Shown here in pieces: positions 23,851-33,083 of a stretch of DNA of 36,694 nt. A model generated the notes under the pieces. That model saw only the letters and a list, made by a program, of their open reading frames with translations. It did no database searches and was not told where the DNA came from. The stretch covers positions 1 to 36,694 of the forward strand of contig CANRGE010000017.1 of NCBI GenBank assembly GCA_947630065.1. Reading direction: 5' to 3'. How positions within the stretch are numbered: position 1 is the first letter of the stretch; every line of letters begins with the position of its first letter. Position numbers and translations under genes: made by a program. This DNA is from an uncultured Clostridia bacterium (GTDB lineage: Bacteria; Bacillota; Clostridia; TANB77; CAG-508).

Positions 23851-26800
23851 TTATATAAAATTAATATTTTTCAAATAATCTAAATATTTTTTTATATAAG
23901 TATAATCTATAACATTCCATTTAAATCCAGACACTTTCAAAGCATTTCTAGAAAGTTCAGATTCAATTTTTATATTAGAATCATAATTTAATCTCTTATT
24001 TTCATCAAAATCATTAATAATTCTTGATATATTTGGTTCATTTTTATTTATAGAATCATTAACAATATCTAAAAAGCTCTTTTCATCTTTAACAGAAATA
24101 TTAAATCCATAATCATTTAACATTTTTACAAAATCCTTAAAGTAAATATGATTATTATTGTAAATATGATATATATAATTATTTAAATAATAACTATTCA
24201 AAATATTTATTATACAATCAGCACACTCATCAACAGGTGTAAATTCCATATATGAATCTAAAATATAGTCAGGTAAAGTTTTAAAACTTATTAAAGCTTT
24301 AATTCTATTTGCAAAAGCATTTTCTTCAGGATTAATTTGAAATTTACCATCAGAAAATCTGCTAGTTATATTTCCAAGTCTTAAAATTTGAGCATGTAAT
24401 CCATCATTAATAATTTTTTCTAAAATTAATCTTTCAGCTTCAAACTTAGACTTTGTATAAACATTATCTAAAGATTGATTAATAAATAAATCTTTTTCAG
24501 AAAAATTCGTATCTTCAACAATATTTTTAGATGAAATTGTAGAATTATCTAAAAATGCATTTCCAGAAACACTTAAAGATGAAATTTGAATTAATCTTTT
24601 ATTGTATTTTAAGCAAAAATCAATTATTCCATAAAGTGAATCTAAATTAATGCTTTTAAACTTTTCAAAATCTCCAAAATGTTTAACATTAGCAGCGGAA
24701 TTTATAATAGTATCAACATGATTAGAAAGCCATAAATAATCTTTCAAACTCAAACCAAAATTTTCTTTTAAAATATCTCCTTCAATAATAATAATTCTTT
24801 TATTTATAAAATCATCTAAAATATTACCAAAATAGAAATGCATTATATGTAAAAATCTCTCTTGGGCAGTTTGGTCATCTTTATTTCTAACAATACAATA
24901 AATTCTTCCAGAGCAATTTTTAATAAAGCTATAAATTATATGCATACCAACATATCCATTTCCACCTAACAAAAGAACATCTTGTGAAGTAGAAAAAGAA
25001 ACCATATTATTTGAAAAAGAATTATTAAGTAAATTATTTATTTTAGTATAATCGTAATTGGTAAGCTCCGAAGAACTATCTATATGTTCAACATTTTCAG
25101 ATAATTGCCTAATTGTTTTATACTTAAATATATCAGAATAAGATATATTAATATTATGTGATAATAATTCTATTTTAAATTTAATTGCAAGTAAAGAATC
25201 TGCACCAAATTCAAATAAATTATCATCAATACCAATATTTGTACCTAAAAGCTTAGCCCATATATCACAATATAATTTTTGTGTATCATTTTCTGGTGGA
25301 ACGCAAATAGGTGCATTACTTAAATTAGTAGAATCTATTAACTTACGAAGCTCAAATTTGTTAATTTTACCATTATTATTTAGTGGTAATTCATATAAAT
25401 GAATTAGTTTTCGTGGTATTAAATATGTAGGTAAACTTTTTGCAAGTATATTTCTAACAAAAGAACTATCAAGCTCTACTTTAGAAACATAAAATCCAAC
25501 AAGATAAGAATTATCTATACATAAAACTGTTGAATTAGAAATACCATCAATAGCATTTATATTATTTTCAATTTCAGAAAGCTCAATTCTTAAACCTCTT
25601 AATTTAACCTGATTATCACGTCTTCCAATATAAGTTATATCACCATTAAAATTATATTTACCTAAATCGCCAGTTTTATAAATATAACCATCTCCAAATG
25701 GATTTTTAACAAATGAAGCTTTTTTAGCTTTTTCATTATTAAAATAACCATTAGACACACCAATACCAGCAACACAAATTTCACCAACAACACCAATAGG
25801 GCAAAGTTGTAAATTATTATTACATATATATATTTTTATATTAGAAATTGGTTTACCAATATTTATATCATCCATTGAAACTAACTTATTGCAAACACAA
25901 GCAGTTGTTTCAGTAGGTCCATATCCATTATACATTCTAGCATTAGTATTTTTTTGTAATTGTAAATATAATTGAGGAGTAAATACTTCACCACCAAGTT
26001 GAAATGCTTTTACATTTTTTAAACAGTCAGAAATACCATCAGATAATAGTAATTCAACTCTAGAAGGAGTCATTACAAAAAATTCGACATTATTATTTTT
26101 AATTAATGAAGCAATTTTTGTTGGCTCTTTTTGTTCTAATTCATTTGCTAAAACTATAGTATTTCCAAAGAATAATGCTGAAAATATCTCTACTAAAAAC
26201 ATATCAAAACCAACATTTGCAATAGATAAAATATTTTTATATAATGAAATATTCATATCTAAATCAAATGCAAACATTAAATTAACAAAACTATTTCGTC
26301 TTAAAATTACACCCTTAGGCTCACCAGTAGAACCAGAAGTATAAATTAAGCATAAAGGAGCAGTATTTTCAACTACTATATTTAAATTATTATTAGAAAA
26401 ATTATCAAAATTCAATTCATCCATAAATATAGAATTATCAAAAGTAAAATCAACTAAATCTTTATAAGTTATAATAAATTTACTATTTGAATTTTCCTTA
26501 ATATAACGAATTCTTTCTTCAGGAAATGTATAGTCAATTAATGTATATATAACTCCCAATTTTAAACAAGCTAAAATTGTAATAATTAAATTTTCTGAAC
26601 GCTTTAACATAATAGATAAAGTATCGCCCTTATTAACTCCAAGTGTAATTAAATAATTAGCAAATTGATTAGCTTTTTTATTTAATTCATCATATGTATA
26701 ACTTGAATTTTCAAAAATAACAGCAATATTATTAGGAAAATTCATAGCATTTTCCTCAATTTTTTGAGAAATATTATAATCATTAAAAGCAACATTTGTA

Positions 26801-29800
26801 TTATTAAATTCATTTAATAATTTATTTTTTTCTTCATCTCTAATAATACACAAATCAGATATTTTTGTGTTTATATTATCAACAATTATCTCTAAAATGT
26901 GAATAAAGTTTAAAAGTAATGAATCTACAAATTCTATATCAAAAAGTTCTGTTTTATATTCTAAAAATAATGTATATGATGTAGGAATAAATTCTAAAGA
27001 CAAATTAAATTTAGAAGTATTTGTATTTGCACGAACTATATTTGCAAACTTAGAATTATCATCATAAATATTTTGATATATAAACATTACATCAAATAAA
27101 TTAATATTTTTTAAATTTAAACTTTTAACTAACAAATCATATGGTACATTTTGATTTGCCAAGGCTTCTAATACAGTATTTTTTATATTATTAATAAAAT
27201 CACCAATAGAAATATTTTTATCTATTTTTGAATAAATAGGTAAATTATTAACAAACATACCAATAATACTATTAGCATTCATAAATTGTCTATTTGCAAT
27301 AGGAGTTCCAACTATAATTTCATCTTGATTTGTATATGTGTTAAGTAAAATATAAAAACAAGATAAAAATAGCATATAATTAGAAATTCCTAAATTTTTA
27401 GAAAGTTCAGATAATTTATCAAATAATTCTTTACTTATTTTTTTAGAAATCACATTACCGTTATAAGAAATTTGTTCATCTATTTTTTTATAAGGTAAAT
27501 TAATTGGAGAAATCTCTAAATTATTAAATTTAGAAGTCCAATAATTTAAGTATGGTGTAATCTCTGAACTATTTATATAATTATTTTCCCAAACAGCATA
27601 ATCACAATAAGATAGAGGTAGAATTTCTATAACATCATTAAAATAAATATTATAAAAATTATTAAATAAAATATTAAGTGAAGTACCATCTAAAACTATG
27701 TGATGAGAATCAATTACAATTAACGTTTTTTCATTATTTAAATAATATATTCCTACTCTTAATAAAGGAGCATTTTCAAAATTAAATTTTTTTGGAAAAT
27801 TATTTACAATATCATTAACATTTTTTTCATCTTCATTAAATATTTCAATATCAAAATCAACATGGTCTAAAACCACTTGCTTTGGTTCATTATCTATAAT
27901 TTCAAAACGAGTTCTAAAAGCACTATGTAATTTAATAATACTATTAAAACAATCTTTTACTTTTGATGAATCTAAAATATTATCAAAAATTACTCCACCA
28001 CAAATATTGTATAAAAGTGGATTTTCAGAAGCTAAACTTGCATAATAAATTCTCTTTTGAGCAGAAGATAATGGATAATATTCACTTTTTGGAGCTTTTA
28101 CTAATTTTAATATATTATTATTACTATTATGATTATCTATAAAATTAGCTAAATCTTTTAATATAGGCATATTAAAAATATCTTTTACTTCAATATTTAT
28201 ATTAAATTTTTCAGAAATTATAGAACACAATTTAATTGCAATTAAAGAATCTCCACCTATTTCAAAAAAGTTATAATTTGCACCAACTTTTTCTACATTT
28301 AAAAGTTTTTTAAATATTTCTTGCAAAACAGTTTGGGTAGGTGTAGAAACTTCCTCATATTCATTATAACTATCTGTCAAATTAATTTTTGGCAAAAGAT
28401 TTCTAGCGATTTTTCCATTATTATTAATAGGTAAACTCTTTAAAAATACTACTCTTTTAGGTATCATATAAAAAGGCAAAATACTTCTTAAATAGTTTAA
28501 TAATACATCCTCAGTAATTTCGTTTGGACCTGTATAATATGTAATAATGTGTTTTACACCATAATCAACTTGTACACAAGTAATACAAGAATTAACACCT
28601 TCATATTTTTGTAAAACATTATCTATTTCAGAAAGTTCAATTCTAAAACCATTAATCTTTAGTGCAAAATCTTTTCTACCAACATAATGTATAATGCCAG
28701 AATAATCTATATATCCTAAATCTCTTGTTAAATACATTTTAGAATCTTTATTAAAAATATCTTCTACAAAATTTTCACAAGTAGCGGAAACATTATTAAA
28801 ATAACCATTTCCAACACATTCTCCAGCAATTGCAATTTCTCCTACACAATATTTAGGACAAAGTTTTTTATAATCATTTAAAATATATACATTACAATTA
28901 TTAATAGGAGTACCAATAGGAACAGTATCTGCCACATTAGAATTTGTTAATGTATATGTTGTGGCAACATGAGTTTCAGCAGGTCCATAATGATTATGAA
29001 TTTTAACACCTAAATCTAATAATTTTCTTGTTCCGTCTGTCAAAATTAATGCTTCACCAGCAGTAATTATATTTTTTAAAGTTAAAGATAATTTATTTAC
29101 GATATCTAAATCTTCTACAAGCAATTTTAAATATGCTGGTGGAATAAATAAAATATCTATATTATTTTCAATTATAGTATTACATAATTTTTGTATATTC
29201 TTTCTAGAAGTGTCATCAATTAAAACAAGAGTAGATGCTGTAGTAAGAGTAGAAAAAATTTCTTGATAACTAACATCAAAGCTCATTGTAGCAAATTGTA
29301 AAACTTTATGATTAATACTATCATCAAAAATAAAAGTGTTATTTTTTTCAAAACTTAATAAATTAAGCATATTTTTATGTGAAAGAGTAACACCTTTTGG
29401 TTTTCCAGTAGAACCAGAAGTAAAAATTATATATAAATTATTATCATAATTATAATCAAAACTATTATTAACTATATTGTTATAATTTTGATAAGACTCG
29501 TAATTAATATCAATAAAATTTAAAGAATTATTATCAAAAGTTAGTTTAGCAGAACTGTATAAAATAGTATCTACTAAAGAAGTTTCTATCATATAATTAA
29601 TTCTTTCAGTAGGATATTCAACATCAATAGGAACAAAAGTGCAATTAATTTTCATAATTGCAAGAATACCAACAATAGTATCAATATTCCTACAAGTTAA
29701 AATACCTATATTAGAATTAGCCTGTATATTTTTACTTAATAAATAATTAGACAATTTATATACTCTAGATAATAATTCAGAATAAGTAATACAAACATTA

Positions 29801-31227
29801 TTAAAACTAATAGCAATACTATTAGGATTATTTTTTGTAACTTCTTCAATTAATTCAATTACACTATTTTTATAATTGTTAGCTAATGTATTACAAGATA
29901 TTATAGAATTTTTTTCATCTTCACATATAAGTTCAATATCATGTAATCCAATAGAGTTATTATCTAATATTTGATTTATTATATTTAAAATTCGTAAATG
30001 AAAATTATTTATATCAATTTCATTATATTTAGAAACTTTATAATCATATGCTACTGTGGCAGAGCCAGTATTATTAATATCATAAATATGAATTTGTAAA
30101 TCATCTGCACTATTTCCATTAAAAGACCAACTTGTTTCATAATCTATGCAATTTTCGCTATTTGCATTAGTAATTTGATAAGAAATTAATATATCATACA
30201 AATTAGAAATATTGCTATTTGTACTTCTTAAATCTTCTAAAAGATGTTGATAAGAATATTTTTGATGTCTTAAAGTAGTAATAAAATCAGTAGAAATGTT
30301 TGTTACAAAGTCTTTAAAATTATCATCTTTATCTAAATTAATACGTACAGGGACAGTATTAATAAACATACCCATAGTATGTTTTTGTTTAAAATTAGTT
30401 CTATTTAAAATAGGAGTGCCAATAACAAAATCATTTGTATTGCTTACTTTTCCTAAATATAAAGAATATACTGCCATAAAAAAATTAAATGTAGAAATTT
30501 TTAAAGTAGCACACAAATTATTAATTTTAGACATAATATTTTTATCTATCTCAAAAGATAATCTATTAGCTTTGCACGAAAAGTCTAGCTTATTAGAATA
30601 TTTTTCAGAAGGAATATACGCATGGTCAGGAATAGTTTTAAACTTCGAATTCCAATAATCTTTATCACTTAAAAAAGTTTTAGAATTAATATATTCTTTT
30701 TCAGCATTAATATAATCTATGTAAGAAAAAGAATTATCAAAATTAAGTTCTAAATTATTTATTAAGCAATTATAAATTCGTATAATTTCATTAGCAACAA
30801 GACCTAGTGTCCAAGAATCGCCAAATAGATGGTGAATATTTAAAATAACACCACCTGTATTATCACTAAGTCTAAATAATTTAAATTCAAAATACTCGGA
30901 TTTCTCTAAATCAAAAACATGTTTCATCATATTATTTTCTAGAATATGAACATCTTCAATTGAATTTAAAGAAACTATTTCAACATCCTCAAAATCACAT
31001 TTTTTTAGTTCTTGTTTTAAAGTATTATCTATTAAATGTAATTTAAAATTAAAAATATCATTATTAGTAACTAATAAACGAATAGTAGTCTTTAATGCAT
31101 CAAAATCTATTTTTTCTTTAATAAACTCAGTAGCACAAATATTATTAACACTACTACCATTATAATATTTTTCGGTATATAATATTGACCTTTGAGGAGC
31201 CGTTAAATCATAAATTTTGTTTTCCAA
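23851..31227 (-). CDS. Two-module nonribosomal peptide synthetase with terminal reductase (C-A-T-C-A-T-R)
   Basis: About 2458 residues; start set at TTG 31227 because AAAGGTGAT lies just before it, while the in-frame GTG at 31236 is inside that site. C1 (5-430) with HHLFGDS at 132; A1 (455-935) with FTSGSTGKPKG at 602; T1 with IGGDSL, Ser994; C2 (1040-1460) with HHIVLDG at 1175; A2 (1480-1950) with YTSGSTGEPKG at 1629; T2 with FGADSL, Ser2011; R (2080-2458) with LLGGNGYVG and catalytic Y2257/K2261 in YTKSK. Pocket residues: A1 D-V-Q-F-I-A-H-V-A-K, proline-like; A2 D-M-V-V-Q-G-G-A-C-K, unassigned. Reductive release predicts a dipeptide aldehyde, possibly N-acylated through C1. No phosphopantetheinyl transferase or MbtH gene is in the window. 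Gut clostridial synthetases of this layout make dipeptide aldehydes or pyrazinones (family knowledge). Confidence 0.95.
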   Translation of the reverse strand: MENKIYDLTAPQRSILYTEKYYNGSSVNNICATEFIKEKIDFDALKTTIRLLVTNNDIFNFKLHLIDNTLKQELKKCDFEDVEIVSLNSIEDVHILENNMMKHVFDLEKSEYFEFKLFRLSDNTGGVILNIHHLFGDSWTLGLVANEIIRIYNCLINNLELNFDNSFSYIDYINAEKEYINSKTFLSDKDYWNSKFKTIPDHAYIPSEKYSNKLDFSCKANRLSFEIDKNIMSKINNLCATLKISTFNFFMAVYSLYLGKVSNTNDFVIGTPILNRTNFKQKHTMGMFINTVPVRINLDKDDNFKDFVTNISTDFITTLRHQKYSYQHLLEDLRSTNSNISNLYDILISYQITNANSENCIDYETSWSFNGNSADDLQIHIYDINNTGSATVAYDYKVSKYNEIDINNFHLRILNIINQILDNNSIGLHDIELICEDEKNSIISCNTLANNYKNSVIELIEEVTKNNPNSIAISFNNVCITYSELLSRVYKLSNYLLSKNIQANSNIGILTCRNIDTIVGILAIMKINCTFVPIDVEYPTERINYMIETSLVDTILYSSAKLTFDNNSLNFIDINYESYQNYNNIVNNSFDYNYDNNLYIIFTSGSTGKPKGVTLSHKNMLNLLSFEKNNTFIFDDSINHKVLQFATMSFDVSYQEIFSTLTTASTLVLIDDTSRKNIQKLCNTIIENNIDILFIPPAYLKLLVEDLDIVNKLSLTLKNIITAGEALILTDGTRKLLDLGVKIHNHYGPAETHVATTYTLTNSNVADTVPIGTPINNCNVYILNDYKKLCPKYCVGEIAIAGECVGNGYFNNVSATCENFVEDIFNKDSKMYLTRDLGYIDYSGIIHYVGRKDFALKINGFRIELSEIDNVLQKYEGVNSCITCVQVDYGVKHIITYYTGPNEITEDVLLNYLRSILPFYMIPKRVVFLKSLPINNNGKIARNLLPKINLTDSYNEYEEVSTPTQTVLQEIFKKLLNVEKVGANYNFFEIGGDSLIAIKLCSIISEKFNINIEVKDIFNMPILKDLANFIDNHNSNNNILKLVKAPKSEYYPLSSAQKRIYYASLASENPLLYNICGGVIFDNILDSSKVKDCFNSIIKLHSAFRTRFEIIDNEPKQVVLDHVDFDIEIFNEDEKNVNDIVNNFPKKFNFENAPLLRVGIYYLNNEKTLIVIDSHHIVLDGTSLNILFNNFYNIYFNDVIEILPLSYCDYAVWENNYINSSEITPYLNYWTSKFNNLEISPINLPYKKIDEQISYNGNVISKKISKELFDKLSELSKNLGISNYMLFLSCFYILLNTYTNQDEIIVGTPIANRQFMNANSIIGMFVNNLPIYSKIDKNISIGDFINNIKNTVLEALANQNVPYDLLVKSLNLKNINLFDVMFIYQNIYDDNSKFANIVRANTNTSKFNLSLEFIPTSYTLFLEYKTELFDIEFVDSLLLNFIHILEIIVDNINTKISDLCIIRDEEKNKLLNEFNNTNVAFNDYNISQKIEENAMNFPNNIAVIFENSSYTYDELNKKANQFANYLITLGVNKGDTLSIMLKRSENLIITILACLKLGVIYTLIDYTFPEERIRYIKENSNSKFIITYKDLVDFTFDNSIFMDELNFDNFSNNNLNIVVENTAPLCLIYTSGSTGEPKGVILRRNSFVNLMFAFDLDMNISLYKNILSIANVGFDMFLVEIFSALFFGNTIVLANELEQKEPTKIASLIKNNNVEFFVMTPSRVELLLSDGISDCLKNVKAFQLGGEVFTPQLYLQLQKNTNARMYNGYGPTETTACVCNKLVSMDDINIGKPISNIKIYICNNNLQLCPIGVVGEICVAGIGVSNGYFNNEKAKKASFVKNPFGDGYIYKTGDLGKYNFNGDITYIGRRDNQVKLRGLRIELSEIENNINAIDGISNSTVLCIDNSYLVGFYVSKVELDSSFVRNILAKSLPTYLIPRKLIHLYELPLNNNGKINKFELRKLIDSTNLSNAPICVPPENDTQKLYCDIWAKLLGTNIGIDDNLFEFGADSLLAIKFKIELLSHNINISYSDIFKYKTIRQLSENVEHIDSSSELTNYDYTKINNLLNNSFSNNMVSFSTSQDVLLLGGNGYVGMHIIYSFIKNCSGRIYCIVRNKDDQTAQERFLHIMHFYFGNILDDFINKRIIIIEGDILKENFGLSLKDYLWLSNHVDTIINSAANVKHFGDFEKFKSINLDSLYGIIDFCLKYNKRLIQISSLSVSGNAFLDNSTISSKNIVEDTNFSEKDLFINQSLDNVYTKSKFEAERLILEKIINDGLHAQILRLGNITSRFSDGKFQINPEENAFANRIKALISFKTLPDYILDSYMEFTPVDECADCIINILNSYYLNNYIYHIYNNNHIYFKDFVKMLNDYGFNISVKDEKSFLDIVNDSINKNEPNISRIINDFDENKRLNYDSNIKIESELSRNALKVSGFKWNVIDYTYIKKYLDYLKNINFI

Positions 31228-31257
31228 TAATATCACCTTTACTATAAATATAATGGC

Positions 31258-31263
31258 ATTATA
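31258..31263 (-). promoter_or_regulatory. Possible minus-10 of the synthetase operon
   Basis: TATAAT on the minus strand, 31 bases before the TTG start. The minus-35 is weak (TTTATT at 17 bases, or TTGTTT at 20). The AT-rich region 31237-31374 holds no gene. Confidence 0.35.
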
Positions 31264-31374
31264 TAATTAAATGAAATAAAAATAAACAAAATACCATAAA
31301 ATGTAAATAAAAATATATAAAAATGTAATTTGTATGTAATAAAACTTGAAAAAGTATCTTGTATTAAAATAAAT

Positions 31375-31411
31375 TAAGCCATACTAAATATATACTTTCA
31401 AGTATGGCTTA
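31375..31411 (-). terminator. Hairpin after signal peptidase I gene
   Basis: TAAGCCATACT (31375-31385) and AGTATGGCTTA (31401-31411) form an 11-base stem with a 15-base AT-rich loop. On the minus strand it starts 9 bases after the stop codon and is followed by ATTTATTTTA. It separates signal peptidase from the synthetase operon. Confidence 0.65.
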
Positions 31412-31419
31412 TATAAAAA

Positions 31420-32064
31420 TTAATGTACTTTTCCAAATACATTTAAAGGCCAAAAACGAAAAGAAACAGAACTTTCAATTTTTTCTATAGGAATACATCC
31501 AAATTTTCTAGAATCAGAACTTTGTGGTCTATTATCTCCCATAACAAAAACATATCCATCAGGAATAATAACATCTGTATATATTCCATTTCCAGAAGTA
31601 GTATATATATTATTTGCTAAATAATCTTCTGTTAAAAGTTCATCATTTATATACACTTTTCCATCATAAATTTTTAAATGTTCACCAGGTAAACCTATAA
31701 CACGCTTAATATAACTAACTTTATTAATTTCTAAAACATAATATATAAATTTTCTAAAAATTCCTTTTGGCTCATTATTATATTTTGCTACAACATCATT
31801 TATATCCATTTCATAATTAGGAGTATTATAATTAGAAGGAGCTTCAAAAGTAACTATTTGAAATCTTTGTGGTTCTTTATGAAAAGTTCTAAAAGCTCTG
31901 TTTAAAATTAATCTATTATTTTCAATTAAAGTAGGTTTCATAGAAACATTTTTTACAACTGTTGGAGTAACAAAAAAATATCTAATTAAAAGAGCAATAA
32001 TAATTGCAATAATAATATACAAAATCCAAGATATAATATTTTTTAAATTACTAATGTTTAACAT
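31420..32064 (-). CDS. lepB: Signal peptidase I
   Basis: 214 residues, TAGGAGG before the ATG at 32064. One N-terminal membrane helix (about 8-31), then the catalytic serine S41 in VSMKPTL, the general-base lysine K120 in SYIKRVIGLPGE, and box E MGDNRPQSSDSRKFG. A single transmembrane anchor and the short catalytic domain are typical of Gram-positive enzymes. It cleaves signal peptides of secreted proteins on the outer face of the membrane. Monocistronic, with a promoter back-to-back with that of the next gene. Its closeness to the synthetase gene may be chance, although peptide aldehydes are known protease inhibitors. Confidence 0.95.
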   Translation of the reverse strand: MLNISNLKNIISWILYIIIAIIIALLIRYFFVTPTVVKNVSMKPTLIENNRLILNRAFRTFHKEPQRFQIVTFEAPSNYNTPNYEMDINDVVAKYNNEPKGIFRKFIYYVLEINKVSYIKRVIGLPGEHLKIYDGKVYINDELLTEDYLANNIYTTSGNGIYTDVIIPDGYVFVMGDNRPQSSDSRKFGCIPIEKIESSVSFRFWPLNVFGKVH

Positions 32065-32087
32065 TACAAAAACCTCCTAATATTAAA

Positions 32088-32116
32088 TATATATCACAAG
32101 TATATAAAAATGTAAA
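32088..32116 (-). promoter_or_regulatory. Promoter of signal peptidase I gene
   Basis: Minus-strand TTTACA (32116-32111), 17 bases, TGA-TATATA (32096-32088). Its minus-35 is only four bases from the minus-35 of the divergent promoter at 32121. Confidence 0.65.
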
Positions 32117-32120
32117 TAGC

Positions 32121-32149
32121 TTGAAAAATAAGTTAAAATATGGTAAAAT
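32121..32149 (+). promoter_or_regulatory. Promoter of the coiled-coil membrane protein gene
   Basis: TTGAAA (32121-32126), 17 bases, TGG-TAAAAT (32141-32149). Confidence 0.6.
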
Positions 32150-32169
32150 TATGGTAACTAGCATTGCAT

Positions 32170-32193
32170 AACAACAGTAAAATAACTGTTGTT
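32170..32193 (+). other. Leader hairpin of the coiled-coil membrane protein gene
   Basis: AACAACAGT (32170-32178) pairs exactly with ACTGTTGTT (32185-32193), 6-base loop. No T-tract, so more likely a leader structure than a terminator. Confidence 0.5.
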
Positions 32194-32243
32194 AACAAAG
32201 CAATATACACATATTCATATTGTTAATAATAGGAGGAAAAACA

Positions 32244-32960
32244 ATGGAAACTAATACAACTAATAACAATGTAACAATGGAAAACCGGACAAATAAAAAT
32301 GGCAATATGCCATGGTATTCAGTTCTAATACTAGTATGCATAATAGGACTTTTTATAGTGCTAACATATAGGTATGCATATAACAGCGGTGTAATTGAAA
32401 CAAAAAAACAGATAGAAGAGGAGTACATAGAAAAAGCTAATATGCTTTACGAAGACTACATAGAAAAACTAGAAGATGTACAAGCTAGTAAGGAAGTAGT
32501 ATTCATAGAAGAAACGCCTATAGAAACTAGAAATCGTCAATATTATGAATTTCTAGAGTTATTGGCTGAAACTAGGAGTAAAGCAAAAGAGTATTTTGCA
32601 CAATTTTCAAAAGACAATAAAGAAATACACGAAATATACGAAGAATTAATGCACTCTTATTCAGATATTAGTTTAACACTGTCTCTAAAAATCGAACTTG
32701 ATATACCAGTGTTCAATATAGTAGAGCAGAAAAAGCAAGATCCAGACAATTTAGAGACTAATCTAAAAAAGTATTTAGCGCAAATGGAAAAGCTGATAGA
32801 TGAAAATAGTTTGTCTTATATAACAAATTATAAAATTCGGGATATAATGAGAAGCTTAAAATTCCAAGAACGCGTAAGAATTACAGATAAAGAAAATGTA
32901 AGAAAGATTTCAGAGTTGGAATCGAAATGTCAAGAAAATTTGGATTTTTGGGACTTTTAA
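32244..32960 (+). CDS. Hypothetical single-pass membrane protein with coiled coil
   Basis: 238 residues from ATG 32244, preceded by AGGAGG; an ATG at 32220 overlaps no ribosome site. Not recognised. An Asn/Thr-rich polar head (1-24) is followed by one membrane helix (about 27-46, WYSVLILVCIIGLFIVLTY), then a long charged helical region (50-100, KKQIEEEYIEKANMLYEDYIEKLEDV) likely to form a coiled coil, then a mainly helical C-terminal domain ending LESKCQENLDFWDF. Probably anchored with the large C-terminal part on one side of the membrane. Solitary, with its own promoter, leader hairpin and terminator. Confidence 0.75.
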   Translation: METNTTNNNVTMENRTNKNGNMPWYSVLILVCIIGLFIVLTYRYAYNSGVIETKKQIEEEYIEKANMLYEDYIEKLEDVQASKEVVFIEETPIETRNRQYYEFLELLAETRSKAKEYFAQFSKDNKEIHEIYEELMHSYSDISLTLSLKIELDIPVFNIVEQKKQDPDNLETNLKKYLAQMEKLIDENSLSYITNYKIRDIMRSLKFQERVRITDKENVRKISELESKCQENLDFWDF

Positions 32961-32990
32961 TATTTTTAAATGAATGAATATGTGTAGAAT

Positions 32991-33019
32991 AAAACCTTGA
33001 AGTTATACTTCAAGGTTTT
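32991..33019 (+). terminator. Terminator of the coiled-coil membrane protein gene
   Basis: AAAACCTTGAAG (32991-33002), loop TTATA, exact complement CTTCAAGGTTTT (33008-33019). Confidence 0.8.
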
Positions 33020-33083
33020 ATCAGTATATTAGAATTAAAGTTATATATCATACACAGCAAAGTGTTGGAAAAAATGAAAAAAA

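Noticed and set aside
31420..32064. Signal peptidase as part of the synthetase cluster
   Set aside because: It has its own promoter and a hairpin terminator before the synthetase gene; complete housekeeping enzyme, so a functional link is unsupported.
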